Source of the DNA: Aureibaculum sp. 2308TA14-22
GTDB taxonomy: Bacteria; Bacteroidota; Bacteroidia; Flavobacteriales; Flavobacteriaceae
Reading direction: 5' to 3'
Assembly: GCF_040538665.1 (NCBI RefSeq)
Contig: NZ_JBEWXT010000001.1
Location: 3,374,501 to 3,438,500 of the forward strand
DNA length: 64,000 bases
The notes below the pieces were generated by a model. The model was not told the DNA's origin and did not search any database. It was given only the letters and a program-made list of their open reading frames with translations. Within the stretch, counting starts at the first letter, position 1. Each line of letters starts with the position of its first letter. This document shows positions 25,400 through 33,083 of the stretch, in pieces. A program made the position numbers and the translations under genes.

Positions 25400-25407
25400 C
25401 AAATATA
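25400..25407 (-). promoter_or_regulatory. -7 box of the M23-GH3-MOSC operon
   Basis: On the minus strand this reads TATATTTG, an exact TAnnTTTG, ending 10 bases before the ATG at 25389. The implied 5' leader is about 4-6 bases, close to leaderless. No TTG is seen at normal -33 spacing. Confidence 0.5.
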
Positions 25408-25465
25408 CGACTGTTTTTTGAGTTTGGAACGGTTAAGAAAATTTCAAGTCAATAGAATTAATCAA

Positions 25466-26047
25466 CTATCTATAAAAATTCATTTCATCCACATATTTCC
25501 AAACTTTACAAGGTAATAAGGGTTGTATGTTCTTTTTATCGGCAATGGCTTTTCGGATAAACGTAGCCGAAATTTCCATAATCGGGGCGTCAACGATATG
25601 GATTTTAGGATGGTTGTCAAATCGGGTTTCTGGTTTTTTGTCTTTATAAATTCGAGGATAAACGTAGATATTGTAATCTTCTAAAATAACCTCATAATTT
25701 TTCCATTTATGGAACGAGGCCAAATTGTCCTCGCCCATAATCAAGTTAAACTTGTGTTGAGGATATTTTTCAGCTAAATGAACAAGTGTGTTTATAGTAT
25801 AGTTGGGTTGAGGTAAATCAAACTCAATGGTAGAGGGTTTTAGTTTTGGATAGTCTTCAGTTGCAATTTGTACCAACTGGTATCGATGATTGTCCGTCAA
25901 TAAAGTAGATTTCTTTTTAAATGGGGAGTGTGGGGTAATGACAAACCAAACCTCGTCTAGCTCTGAAAATTCTGCCATATGATTGGCAATGGCTAAATGT
26001 CCAATATGAATAGGGTTGAAAGTCCCAAAATACAAGCCGACTTTCAT
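25466..26047 (-). CDS. nadD: Nicotinate-nucleotide adenylyltransferase
   Basis: Adenylates nicotinate mononucleotide to deamido-NAD in NAD synthesis. The 193-residue protein has the nucleotidyltransferase motif GTFNPIHIGH (8-17), the YPQHKFNLIMGEDNL substrate segment and the C-terminal ISATFIRKAI (ISSTxxR-type) motif. Length is typical. The start overlaps the guanylate kinase stop by 4 bases, the usual flavobacterial gmk-nadD pairing. Confidence 0.96.
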   Translation of the reverse strand: MKVGLYFGTFNPIHIGHLAIANHMAEFSELDEVWFVITPHSPFKKKSTLLTDNHRYQLVQIATEDYPKLKPSTIEFDLPQPNYTINTLVHLAEKYPQHKFNLIMGEDNLASFHKWKNYEVILEDYNIYVYPRIYKDKKPETRFDNHPKIHIVDAPIMEISATFIRKAIADKKNIQPLLPCKVWKYVDEMNFYR

Positions 26048-26655
26048 TTTTTTTTCTTTTTTACACCCACAAAATCAGCTACCAACTCTTCAGCTTCTTT
26101 TTGGGCCACATCCAAATCGTAATTTTTTATAACCTTATCAAATTGTGGTGCGGTTGCCAGTTCTACCGAAGCTTTGGCAATTCGCATATTAATGCGGTCG
26201 TCACTTTCAGTCTTACGTTTTTTAAGCCTTATTTTAAGTTCATCAATACTGGGCGGTTTAACAAAAACGGCTAAGGTTTCTTCAGGGAACTTCTTTTTTA
26301 TACGTAAACCACCAGCTACATCAATATCAAAAATTACATGTTTACCTAATGCCCAAATCCGCTCTACTTCTTTTTTAAGTGTGCCGTAAAAATTATCCCT
26401 GTACACTTCTTCCCATTCTAAAAAATCATCATTCTTAATATGATTTTTGAATTTTTTTGCGCTTATAAAATAATAGTCTTTGCCATCAATTTCTTTGCCT
26501 CGAGGTTCACGAGAAGTGGCAGAAATAGAGAATTCTAAGTTTAAATTTTCTAGACCTAATAAATGCTTTACAATGGTAGTTTTACCCGAACCAGAAGGAG
26601 CGGAAAACACAATAAGTTTACCTTTTTTCTGCTTAGAATTTTTATTTGAAGGCAT
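26044..26655 (-). CDS. gmk: Guanylate kinase
   Basis: Phosphorylates GMP to GDP. The 203-residue enzyme has P-loop SGSGKTT (21-27), SATSREPRGKEIDGKDYYF for GMP binding, and lid region RLKKRKTESDDRI. The N-terminal extension of Lys-rich residues (1-12) is short. It overlaps nadD by 4 bases. Upstream (126 bases to yicC) lies an AT-rich gap with a 14-bp palindrome. An internal ATG at position 1 fits family length, so the start is accepted. Confidence 0.96.
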   Translation of the reverse strand: MPSNKNSKQKKGKLIVFSAPSGSGKTTIVKHLLGLENLNLEFSISATSREPRGKEIDGKDYYFISAKKFKNHIKNDDFLEWEEVYRDNFYGTLKKEVERIWALGKHVIFDIDVAGGLRIKKKFPEETLAVFVKPPSIDELKIRLKKRKTESDDRINMRIAKASVELATAPQFDKVIKNYDLDVAQKEAEELVADFVGVKKKKK

Positions 26656-26748
26656 AAATTGCTTTTTCTTTTATAAATACTGTTTGGTGTTTTAACAATT
26701 GCTGTAATTCTAATCTTACACTGACTATCAAATAATTATAAAAAACAA

Positions 26749-26762
26749 ATACTAATTAGTAT
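26749..26762. repeat. 14-bp perfect palindrome between yicC and gmk
   Basis: ATACTAATTAGTAT reads the same on both strands. It lies 94 bases upstream of gmk and 20 bases after the yicC stop. T-rich tracts flank both sides. It could be an operator or a weak terminator of yicC; the 5-bp arms would make a poor hairpin. Confidence 0.45.
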
Positions 26763-26781
26763 GTTTTTTTATAAATATCGT

Positions 26782-27639
26782 TTATAAAACATTTAGTAAT
26801 TGTTCCTTAATTTTCTCTAATTCATCTTTCATTTGTACTACTACCTTTTGCATTGGAGCAAAATTAGATTTTGAACCCGTAGTATTAATTTCCCTACCAA
26901 TTTCTTGACAGATAAAACCTAGTTTTTTCCCATTGGAATCTTTACTCAGCAAAGCTTCTAAAAAATAATCTAAATGATTATTCAAACGCACTTTTTCTTC
27001 TGTAATATCTAACTTTTCTAAATAATAAATGAGCTCTTGCTCAAATCTGTTTTCATCAACATTTTGCTTTAAATCTAATACCGCTTTTTCTAAACGTTCT
27101 CGGACTTGAGCTATACGTTGTTCATCTAATGTACTAACCTCTTTGGACAATTGTTGAATATTTTTGATACGTGTAGTAAAATCGAGTGCTAAAACAGCAC
27201 CTTCGTCAGCTCTAAATCCTTGCACTTCGTCTATAGCTTCATCAATTGTTTTCTCAATTTCAGACCATTCAGTTTCATCAAATTCTTCACGCTGCGTTTT
27301 TAAAACATCAGGCAAACGCATTGCAATTTCTAATAAACTTTCAGATGAGACCTCGGTAACACTTCTTAATTGATCTATATAATTATTAACCACCTCTTGG
27401 TTAATGGTTGAAGTGGTTTCGCTTCCAGTACTTTCAATATAAATTGTAAAATCTACTTTTCCTCTAAATAATTGTTGTGATAATTTGCTTCTAATTTCTA
27501 ACTCTTTTTCTCGATACATTGAAGGCACCCTAACATTCAAGTCTAAATTTTTACTGTTTAGCGTTTTAATTTCTACAGTTACTTTTTTTTGAGATAGTTC
27601 AGTTACGGCTTTACCGTAGCCTGTCATAGATTGTATCAT
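26782..27639 (-). CDS. YicC-family endoribonuclease
   Basis: A 285-residue protein with both YicC signatures: N-terminal MIQSMTGYGKAVTEL with EIKTLNSKNLDLNVRVP, and C-terminal GKKLGFICQEIGREINTTGSKSN. E. coli YicC is an endoribonuclease; a similar RNA-processing role is likely. It lies just upstream of gmk-nadD, as in many Bacteroidota, and 37 bases after the EamA transporter gene. A perfect -7 box (TAAATTTG) and a tandem 10-bp repeat lie immediately upstream. Confidence 0.92.
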   Translation of the reverse strand: MIQSMTGYGKAVTELSQKKVTVEIKTLNSKNLDLNVRVPSMYREKELEIRSKLSQQLFRGKVDFTIYIESTGSETTSTINQEVVNNYIDQLRSVTEVSSESLLEIAMRLPDVLKTQREEFDETEWSEIEKTIDEAIDEVQGFRADEGAVLALDFTTRIKNIQQLSKEVSTLDEQRIAQVRERLEKAVLDLKQNVDENRFEQELIYYLEKLDITEEKVRLNNHLDYFLEALLSKDSNGKKLGFICQEIGREINTTGSKSNFAPMQKVVVQMKDELEKIKEQLLNVL

Positions 27640-27655
27640 ATAATATCAGGGTAAG

Positions 27656-27675
27656 ATTTACGCAAATTTACGCAA
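27656..27675. repeat. Tandem 10-bp repeat over the yicC promoter
   Basis: Two exact adjacent copies of ATTTACGCAA (27656-27665, 27666-27675). On the minus strand the repeat includes TAAATTTG (27663-27670), an exact TAnnTTTG -7 box for yicC. The overlap could be chance in AT-rich DNA or an operator. Confidence 0.45.
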
Positions 27676-27676
27676 A

Positions 27677-28573
27677 TTATGTTATTTGTTTAGGTTGACT
27701 AACGATAGTTACCATATAAACTCCAGTAAAAATTAACAACGTAGCTAAAATTTTAACAATACTTAGGGTGTCACTGTTTGTTAACAAAGCATAAATACTA
27801 GCAATTACAGGCTGCAAATAGATAAAAATACTAAGTGTAGTAGGTTTTAATTTTGTTAAGGCAAACAAATTGAAGAGATAAGTAAAGAAGGTAGTAAAAA
27901 CAATTATAAACCCCGTTTTTAATAAAATATCCGTTGACATAGATTCCCATTGTATTTCTTGCAGCTCGGAAAGACCAAAGGGTATTACCATTAATAACCC
28001 AAATGTGTAAATCCATTTTACAAAGGTCAAAGGATGGTATTTATCAGTTAAGCGTTTTACGATAATCAAATAAAAACTATATAACGAAGCATTTATAAAT
28101 ACTAAAAAATTTCCCAACAGTGGATTTTCACCACTATTTATGCTCTGACCATAGACTATCAAAATAAACGCTCCGCACAACCCTATAGCTATGCCTATAA
28201 TTTTTTTAAGATTTACTTTTTCCTTTAAAATAATTGTAGAAAGCAGTAACACAACAATGGGCACGGTAAGCATAATTACCGAAGCATTAATTGGGCTTGT
28301 TAAGCTTAATCCCTTAAAAAAAGTAAGCATATTGAATGCCACTCCGAAAATGGCGGCTAAAAAAATTCTGATATAATCTTGGCGTTCAATTTTTTCTTTT
28401 TTTGCAAAGAAGCTTATTGCCCAAAATAGAACGGTTGCTCCCAAAACCCTCAATATAATAAAGGCATAAGGTTTTACATATATGGGCATTACATCCTTGG
28501 CCACAGTATAACTAACACCGTAAATCAATGCTGCCAGAAAGGCAAGTAGTAAGGCGGCATTTCTAGGGTTCAT
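27677..28573 (-). CDS. EamA/DMT-superfamily transporter
   Basis: A 298-residue inner-membrane transporter with ten predicted helices in two EamA repeats (for example AALLLAFLAALIYGVSYTVAK at the start, and LLGNFLVFINASLYSFYLIIVK in the middle). The family exports amino acids, nucleotides or other metabolites; the substrate cannot be read from sequence. A TAAATTTG -7 box lies 22 bases upstream, and a strong terminator separates it from sod. Confidence 0.9.
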   Translation of the reverse strand: MNPRNAALLLAFLAALIYGVSYTVAKDVMPIYVKPYAFIILRVLGATVLFWAISFFAKKEKIERQDYIRIFLAAIFGVAFNMLTFFKGLSLTSPINASVIMLTVPIVVLLLSTIILKEKVNLKKIIGIAIGLCGAFILIVYGQSINSGENPLLGNFLVFINASLYSFYLIIVKRLTDKYHPLTFVKWIYTFGLLMVIPFGLSELQEIQWESMSTDILLKTGFIIVFTTFFTYLFNLFALTKLKPTTLSIFIYLQPVIASIYALLTNSDTLSIVKILATLLIFTGVYMVTIVSQPKQIT

Positions 28574-28594
28574 TTGTGGTTAGTCGATTTTTGA

Positions 28595-28602
28595 CAAATT
28601 TA
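28595..28602 (-). promoter_or_regulatory. -7 box of the EamA transporter gene
   Basis: Reads TAAATTTG on the minus strand, an exact TAnnTTTG, about 22 bases before the ATG at 28573. No clear -33 element. Confidence 0.5.
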
Positions 28603-28610
28603 CTGAAAAC

Positions 28611-28648
28611 AAAAAAGTAATGACTTGACATAATCAAATCATTACTTT
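28611..28648 (-). terminator. Terminator of the superoxide dismutase gene
   Basis: On the minus strand AAAGTAATGA pairs with TCATTACTTT (28639-28648 with 28614-28623) around a 15-base loop that itself contains TTGA/TCAA complementarity, followed by a T-run. It lies about 28 bases after the sod stop. Confidence 0.85.
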
Positions 28649-28676
28649 ATAAATAATATTCGGAATTTATTGCTAA

Positions 28677-29285
28677 TTATTTGGCAGCATCATAACGTCT
28701 TTCAACCTCGTTCCAATTGATAACGTTAAAAAAAGCATTGATATAATCAGGTCTTCTATTTTGATAGTTTAGGTAATATGCATGTTCCCAAACATCAAGA
28801 CCTAAAATTGGTGTACCACCACAACTTACGCCTGGCATTAATGGATTATCTTGGTTAGGTGTAGAGCAGATTTCAACTTTTCCGCCTTTATGAACACAAA
28901 GCCACGCCCAACCAGAACCAAAACGTGTTGCTGCTGCCTTAGAAAAAGCATCTTTAAATTCGTCAAAAGAACCGTATGCAGCTTCAATAGCATCTTTTAA
29001 AGGACCAGATAAACGGCCTTTATCTTCAGGACTCATAATTTCCCAAAATAAACTGTGGTTGTAAAATCCGCCACCATTATTTCTAACACCACCATTATCC
29101 ATATCTAAATTGGCTAGAATATCTTCTATAGATTTTCCTTCAAGGTTAGTGCCTTCAATGGCTGCATTTAATTTATTGGTATATCCTGCATGATGTTTAG
29201 AATGATGTATTTCCATTGTTCTTGCATCGATATGTGGTTCTAACGCGTCATAAGCGTAAGATAATTTTGGTAATTCAAAAGCCAT
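28677..29285 (-). CDS. Superoxide dismutase, manganese-type features
   Basis: Dismutates superoxide to oxygen and hydrogen peroxide; 202 residues, cytoplasmic, no signal peptide. Metal ligands are His27, His77 (NHSLFW), Asp164 and His168 (DVWEHAYY). The active-site glutamine lies in NQDNPLM (Gln145), the Mn-type position, and [11 protein letters not shown] and GSGWAWL also look Mn-like. A cambialistic enzyme cannot be excluded. Monocistronic, with a TATATTTG -7 box upstream and its own terminator. Confidence 0.94.
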   Translation of the reverse strand: MAFELPKLSYAYDALEPHIDARTMEIHHSKHHAGYTNKLNAAIEGTNLEGKSIEDILANLDMDNGGVRNNGGGFYNHSLFWEIMSPEDKGRLSGPLKDAIEAAYGSFDEFKDAFSKAAATRFGSGWAWLCVHKGGKVEICSTPNQDNPLMPGVSCGGTPILGLDVWEHAYYLNYQNRRPDYINAFFNVINWNEVERRYDAAK

Positions 29286-29331
29286 AATTTTATGATTTTA
29301 GATGTTAAACTTCTTTAGTTTTAATTGAATT

Positions 29332-29339
29332 CAAATATA
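29332..29339 (-). promoter_or_regulatory. -7 box of the superoxide dismutase gene
   Basis: Reads TATATTTG on the minus strand, an exact TAnnTTTG, 46 bases before the ATG. No TTG at standard -33 spacing. Confidence 0.5.
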
Positions 29340-29408
29340 AATATTTTGAATCTAAAAGTCTATCGATTCAGATAGAATGTTTTTATTAGGTAATAGATTA
29401 ACGTTATT

Positions 29409-30677
29409 TTAATTTCTTAATTGATGTAATGCTTTGCTGACCGAGTTGTAGGTAATTTGTCTACCGTTCAATTCTTTAATTAATGTTGTTTTCTCTTCCT
29501 TAGACGCCTCAAGCTGATTTAAAATATTGTTTAAATGCATTTTCATGTGACCTTGTTGTATACCTGTTGTAGTCAAGGCTCTTAAAGCAGCAAAATTTTG
29601 AGCTAACCCAGCAACCGCAACAATTTGCATTAATTCCTTTGCGGATGGGTTTTGCAATAAGTTTAAGGATAGTTTTGACAAAGGGTGTAAAGAGGTTAGA
29701 CCTCCTACAGTACCTAAAGCTAATGGAATCTCTATCCAAAAGTTAAAAACACCGTCATCAATAGAACAATCACTTAGGCTTTTATAAGTTCCACTTTTTG
29801 AAGCGTATGCATGCACCCCAGCTTCAACAGCCCTAAAATCATTTCCAGTAGCTATAACAACCGCGTCAATACCATTCATAATACCTTTGTTATGGGTAAC
29901 TGCTCTATGAGGCTCTACTTTTGCAATTTGAACCGCTTGATAAAATTTTTGTGCAAATTCTAATCCATTTTCACCTAGATCTTCTATGTTACAAGAAACT
30001 TCAGCTTTAACTAAACAATCGGGTATGTAATTAGATAAAATACTCATTACAATCTCAATACTGTCCTTTCTAAAAGTTTTGGCGATAGTCTCTAAACAAG
30101 AATTTATAAAATTAGCCCCCATACTATTTTTGGTCTCAAAAGTAACATGGAGTTGATAGTAATTTTTTAAATCGGCAGTTTTATTTCTAAGTTCTATATC
30201 TAAAATCCCACCACCACGTTTTCGCATATTTTTAGTTATGGATTCAGTAGCTTCTATTAATTTTGGTTTTACAGAATTGAAATAGTTTTGCAATTCTTCA
30301 AAATTTTCATCACACATAAAATGTACCTGACCAATTTTGGTAGTAGAAATTACCTCAGCTTTAAAGCCACCTCTTTTGCTCCAAAATTTCGCAACTAATG
30401 AAGCAGCAGCTACAACCGAGCTTTCCTCAATTGCCATAGGTATAGCATAAGGTTTGCCGTTAATTATAAAATTAGGGGCAACGGCAAAAGGTATATAGAA
30501 ATTGGAAATGGTGTTCTCTATAAACTCGTCATGAAGTTGTTGTATTTTAATATCAGGGTTGAGATATTGATTTAAAACCGAGTGCGACTCTGGACAATCT
30601 ATTAAAAAATTATCCACCAGCCATGCTATTTTTTCTTTTTTATCAAGTTTAGAAAATCCACTTATAGTTTTAGACAT
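29409..30677 (-). CDS. Hydroxymethylglutaryl-CoA reductase, class II
   Basis: Reduces HMG-CoA to mevalonate (class II enzymes are named degradative, but flavobacteria use them for isoprenoid synthesis by the mevalonate pathway). The 422-residue protein has the catalytic Glu in AIEESSVVAAAS, the Lys in HNKGIMNGID, the Asp in NDFRAVEAGVHAYA or the preceding IDAVVIATGND stretch, and the His in QQGHMKMHL. Length matches the soluble class II form; no membrane anchor is present. Divergent from the POT transporter gene across 151 bases. Confidence 0.93.
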   Translation of the reverse strand: MSKTISGFSKLDKKEKIAWLVDNFLIDCPESHSVLNQYLNPDIKIQQLHDEFIENTISNFYIPFAVAPNFIINGKPYAIPMAIEESSVVAAASLVAKFWSKRGGFKAEVISTTKIGQVHFMCDENFEELQNYFNSVKPKLIEATESITKNMRKRGGGILDIELRNKTADLKNYYQLHVTFETKNSMGANFINSCLETIAKTFRKDSIEIVMSILSNYIPDCLVKAEVSCNIEDLGENGLEFAQKFYQAVQIAKVEPHRAVTHNKGIMNGIDAVVIATGNDFRAVEAGVHAYASKSGTYKSLSDCSIDDGVFNFWIEIPLALGTVGGLTSLHPLSKLSLNLLQNPSAKELMQIVAVAGLAQNFAALRALTTTGIQQGHMKMHLNNILNQLEASKEEKTTLIKELNGRQITYNSVSKALHQLRN

Positions 30678-30828
30678 ATATCAAATTGCATTTAATTCTG
30701 TTGTAAAGATACCATTCAAACTCAAATTATCTATATTTTAAGCCAATTTTTGCTGAAATTTCCGTAAACTTGAAACACTTTTAAAAAATGACTATTTTTA
30801 ACAAAATTTAATGTAAACCCATCAACTT

Positions 30829-32334
30829 ATGTCAGAAATTTCCAATCAACCCCAAGAAAAACAAATGTTTGGACACCCTGTAGGACTATTTTATCTGTTT
30901 TTTGCTGAATTATGGGAGCGTTTTAGTTTCTATGGAATGAGAGCGTTGCTAACGCTTTATATGGTTGAACATATTTTCAAAGCAATTGTTGAGCGTGATA
31001 CAGCAACTGCTGTTGTATATGCTTCTTACGGTTCTTTGGTCTATGCATCAACTGTAATTGGTGGTCAAATTTCTGATAAAATTTTAGGAATGAGAGCGTC
31101 TATTTTCTTAGGAGGGATTTTAATGGCTTTAGGTCATTTTGTGTTGGCTATAGAAAATGATATTGCTTTCTTTTTGGCATTAGCTTTTATTGTGGTAGGT
31201 AATGGGTTCTTTAAGCCAAACATATCAGCTTTTGTTGGTACATTATATAAAGATGGAGATGTAAGAAAAGATTCTGGTTTCACCATTTTCTATATGGGAA
31301 TTAATATTGGAGGCATGGTTGCTCCTTTTTTATGTGGATTGTTAGCTCTAAGATATGGTTATCATTATGGGTTTGGTTTGGCAGGAATTGGAATGTTAAC
31401 TGGTTTAATTTTCTTTTGGAGTGGCATAAAGAAGAATGTTTTTGGAGATAAGGGCATGCCGCCAAGCCAAGAAGTTTATGAAAAGAAAGTCCTAGGGATG
31501 CCTCAAAAAACTCTAATTCCAATCATTGCATTTTTATCTGCTCCTGGAATAGCATGGTTATTAGCTTCGTGGAAAGACAATTATGTCTCTGGAATATTTA
31601 TATTTATTGGAATTGCTGTTTTGGTTTATCTTGCCTATATAATTTATAATTTAAAAGACAATGTTGCCCGAAAAAAATTGGTAATGGCGGTCTTAATTAC
31701 TTTCTTTATGACATGTTTTTGGGGTTTTCATGAGTTATCAGGTAGTGTAATTACGTTATTTGCTTCCAGAAATGTGGCTTTAGATGGTATTATGACTGCA
31801 AGTCAAACTAACGGACTAAACTCTATGTTTATTATCATTTTGGCGATTCCTATTTCTCTATTATGGGGGTATTTAACTAAAAAGAAATTAAACCCAAGAA
31901 CACCTTTTAAGTTTGGTTTAGGGTTAGTATTTGCAGGTTTAAGTTTTTATATTCTTTCAATAAGCGGTGGGAGTGCTAATGAAAATGGAATGGTCCCATT
32001 TTATTATTTATTTATAATGTATTTTATCATTTCAATTGGGGAGCTATTTATGTCACCAGTAGGATTGTCAAAAATTACAGATTTATCACCAAAAAACATT
32101 GTATCGTTTATGATGGGTGTTTGGTTTTTATCATCTGCTTTTGCTTTTCAAATCGTAGGATTTATTGGTAAGCAACTTGCAATTGAAAGTACCGATGTAA
32201 ATGTTGGTGGGTTGGAAACATTAGGAATTTATACCGATGGTTTTGGGCTTATTGCAAATTATGCACTTGGTGCAGGTTTAATTGTATTGCTATTCTCACC
32301 CTTAATGAAGAAATTAATGGGGAATGTACATTAG
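30829..32334 (+). CDS. POT-family proton-dependent oligopeptide transporter
   Basis: A 501-residue MFS-fold symporter with about 12-14 membrane helices. The family signature ELWERFSFYGMRALLTLYM lies in helix 1, and FYMGINIGGMVAPFLCG matches the second signature. Substrates are usually di- or tripeptides taken up with protons. It has a single-gene layout: 126 bases before the thioredoxin gene and divergent from HMG-CoA reductase. TAAACTTG at 30765-30772 is one base from the -7 consensus but lacks a matching -33 element. Confidence 0.93.
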   Translation: MSEISNQPQEKQMFGHPVGLFYLFFAELWERFSFYGMRALLTLYMVEHIFKAIVERDTATAVVYASYGSLVYASTVIGGQISDKILGMRASIFLGGILMALGHFVLAIENDIAFFLALAFIVVGNGFFKPNISAFVGTLYKDGDVRKDSGFTIFYMGINIGGMVAPFLCGLLALRYGYHYGFGLAGIGMLTGLIFFWSGIKKNVFGDKGMPPSQEVYEKKVLGMPQKTLIPIIAFLSAPGIAWLLASWKDNYVSGIFIFIGIAVLVYLAYIIYNLKDNVARKKLVMAVLITFFMTCFWGFHELSGSVITLFASRNVALDGIMTASQTNGLNSMFIIILAIPISLLWGYLTKKKLNPRTPFKFGLGLVFAGLSFYILSISGGSANENGMVPFYYLFIMYFIISIGELFMSPVGLSKITDLSPKNIVSFMMGVWFLSSAFAFQIVGFIGKQLAIESTDVNVGGLETLGIYTDGFGLIANYALGAGLIVLLFSPLMKKLMGNVH

Positions 32335-32436
32335 ACAATTTAAAATAAACAATAGAATACATCGTTTTGTAATTTAGGCATATTATTTGCGTCGTATGTT
32401 ATAGAATAAATAATTAGAAGTAAAACTTAAAAGATA

Positions 32437-32460
32437 CTCCGCTCTGGGCGGAGGATAACA
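32437..32460 (+). promoter_or_regulatory. GC-rich hairpin covering a Shine-Dalgarno sequence
   Basis: CTCCGC (32437-32442) and GCGGAG (32448-32453) can form a 6-bp G+C-rich stem with a 5-base loop. The 3' arm contains GGAGG (32450-32454), a strong Shine-Dalgarno sequence 6 bases before the ATG at 32461. Such a strong site is unusual for Bacteroidota, and here it would be hidden in the stem, allowing translational control. Confidence 0.5.
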
Positions 32461-33015
32461 ATGAAAAAATTTATAATATTTATTGCAATACTAGGATATT
32501 CTTTTAACGGGATAGCACAAGAAAAAGGGGAAATCAACTGGATAACGGTTGAGGAAGCTATTGCTGCTCAAGAGAAAGAGCCCCGTAAAATAATGATAGA
32601 TATGTACACTACATGGTGTGGTCCTTGCAAACTATTGGATAGAAACACTTTTCAGAATAAAGATGTTGCCGATTACGTCAACGAAAATTATTACGCCGTA
32701 AAATTTAATGCTGAAGGTGGTGGGACAGTCAATTTTAAAGATAAAGAATACGGAAACCCAAACTATGATGCCTCTAAAAAAGGAAGAAATTCTCAACATC
32801 AGTTTGCCCAATATTTGAGGGTACAAGCTTATCCAACTATAGTTTTTTTAGATGAGAAAGCTGACTTGTTGGCTCCAGTAACGGGATACCATGCTCCTAA
32901 TCAGCTAGAAATTTTCTTAAAATTATTCGCCACTGACAAACATAAAGAAGTTACTACAAAAGAACAATGGGAGACCTATCAAAAAGAGTTTAAGGCAGAG
33001 TTCAAGGCCGATTAA
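32461..33015 (+). CDS. Exported thioredoxin-family protein
   Basis: A 184-residue periplasmic thioredoxin-fold protein. Signal peptide 1-19 (ends GIAQ); active-site motif TTWCGPCKLLD with the CGPC pair, and the cis-Pro region VQAYPTIVFLDEKA. An inserted stretch after the active site (FNAEGGGTVNFKDKEYGNPNYDASK) is typical of the DUF255-like or YyaL-like thioredoxins of Bacteroidota. It probably reduces or isomerises disulfides of exported proteins. The strong Shine-Dalgarno sequence before it sits in a hairpin. Confidence 0.9.
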   Translation: MKKFIIFIAILGYSFNGIAQEKGEINWITVEEAIAAQEKEPRKIMIDMYTTWCGPCKLLDRNTFQNKDVADYVNENYYAVKFNAEGGGTVNFKDKEYGNPNYDASKKGRNSQHQFAQYLRVQAYPTIVFLDEKADLLAPVTGYHAPNQLEIFLKLFATDKHKEVTTKEQWETYQKEFKAEFKAD

Positions 33016-33083
33016 CTTTTATTTACTTAAACCCAAAAGGGTTACAAAACTTTCCTTACTTTGCAACACTTTAAAAACTTGTT

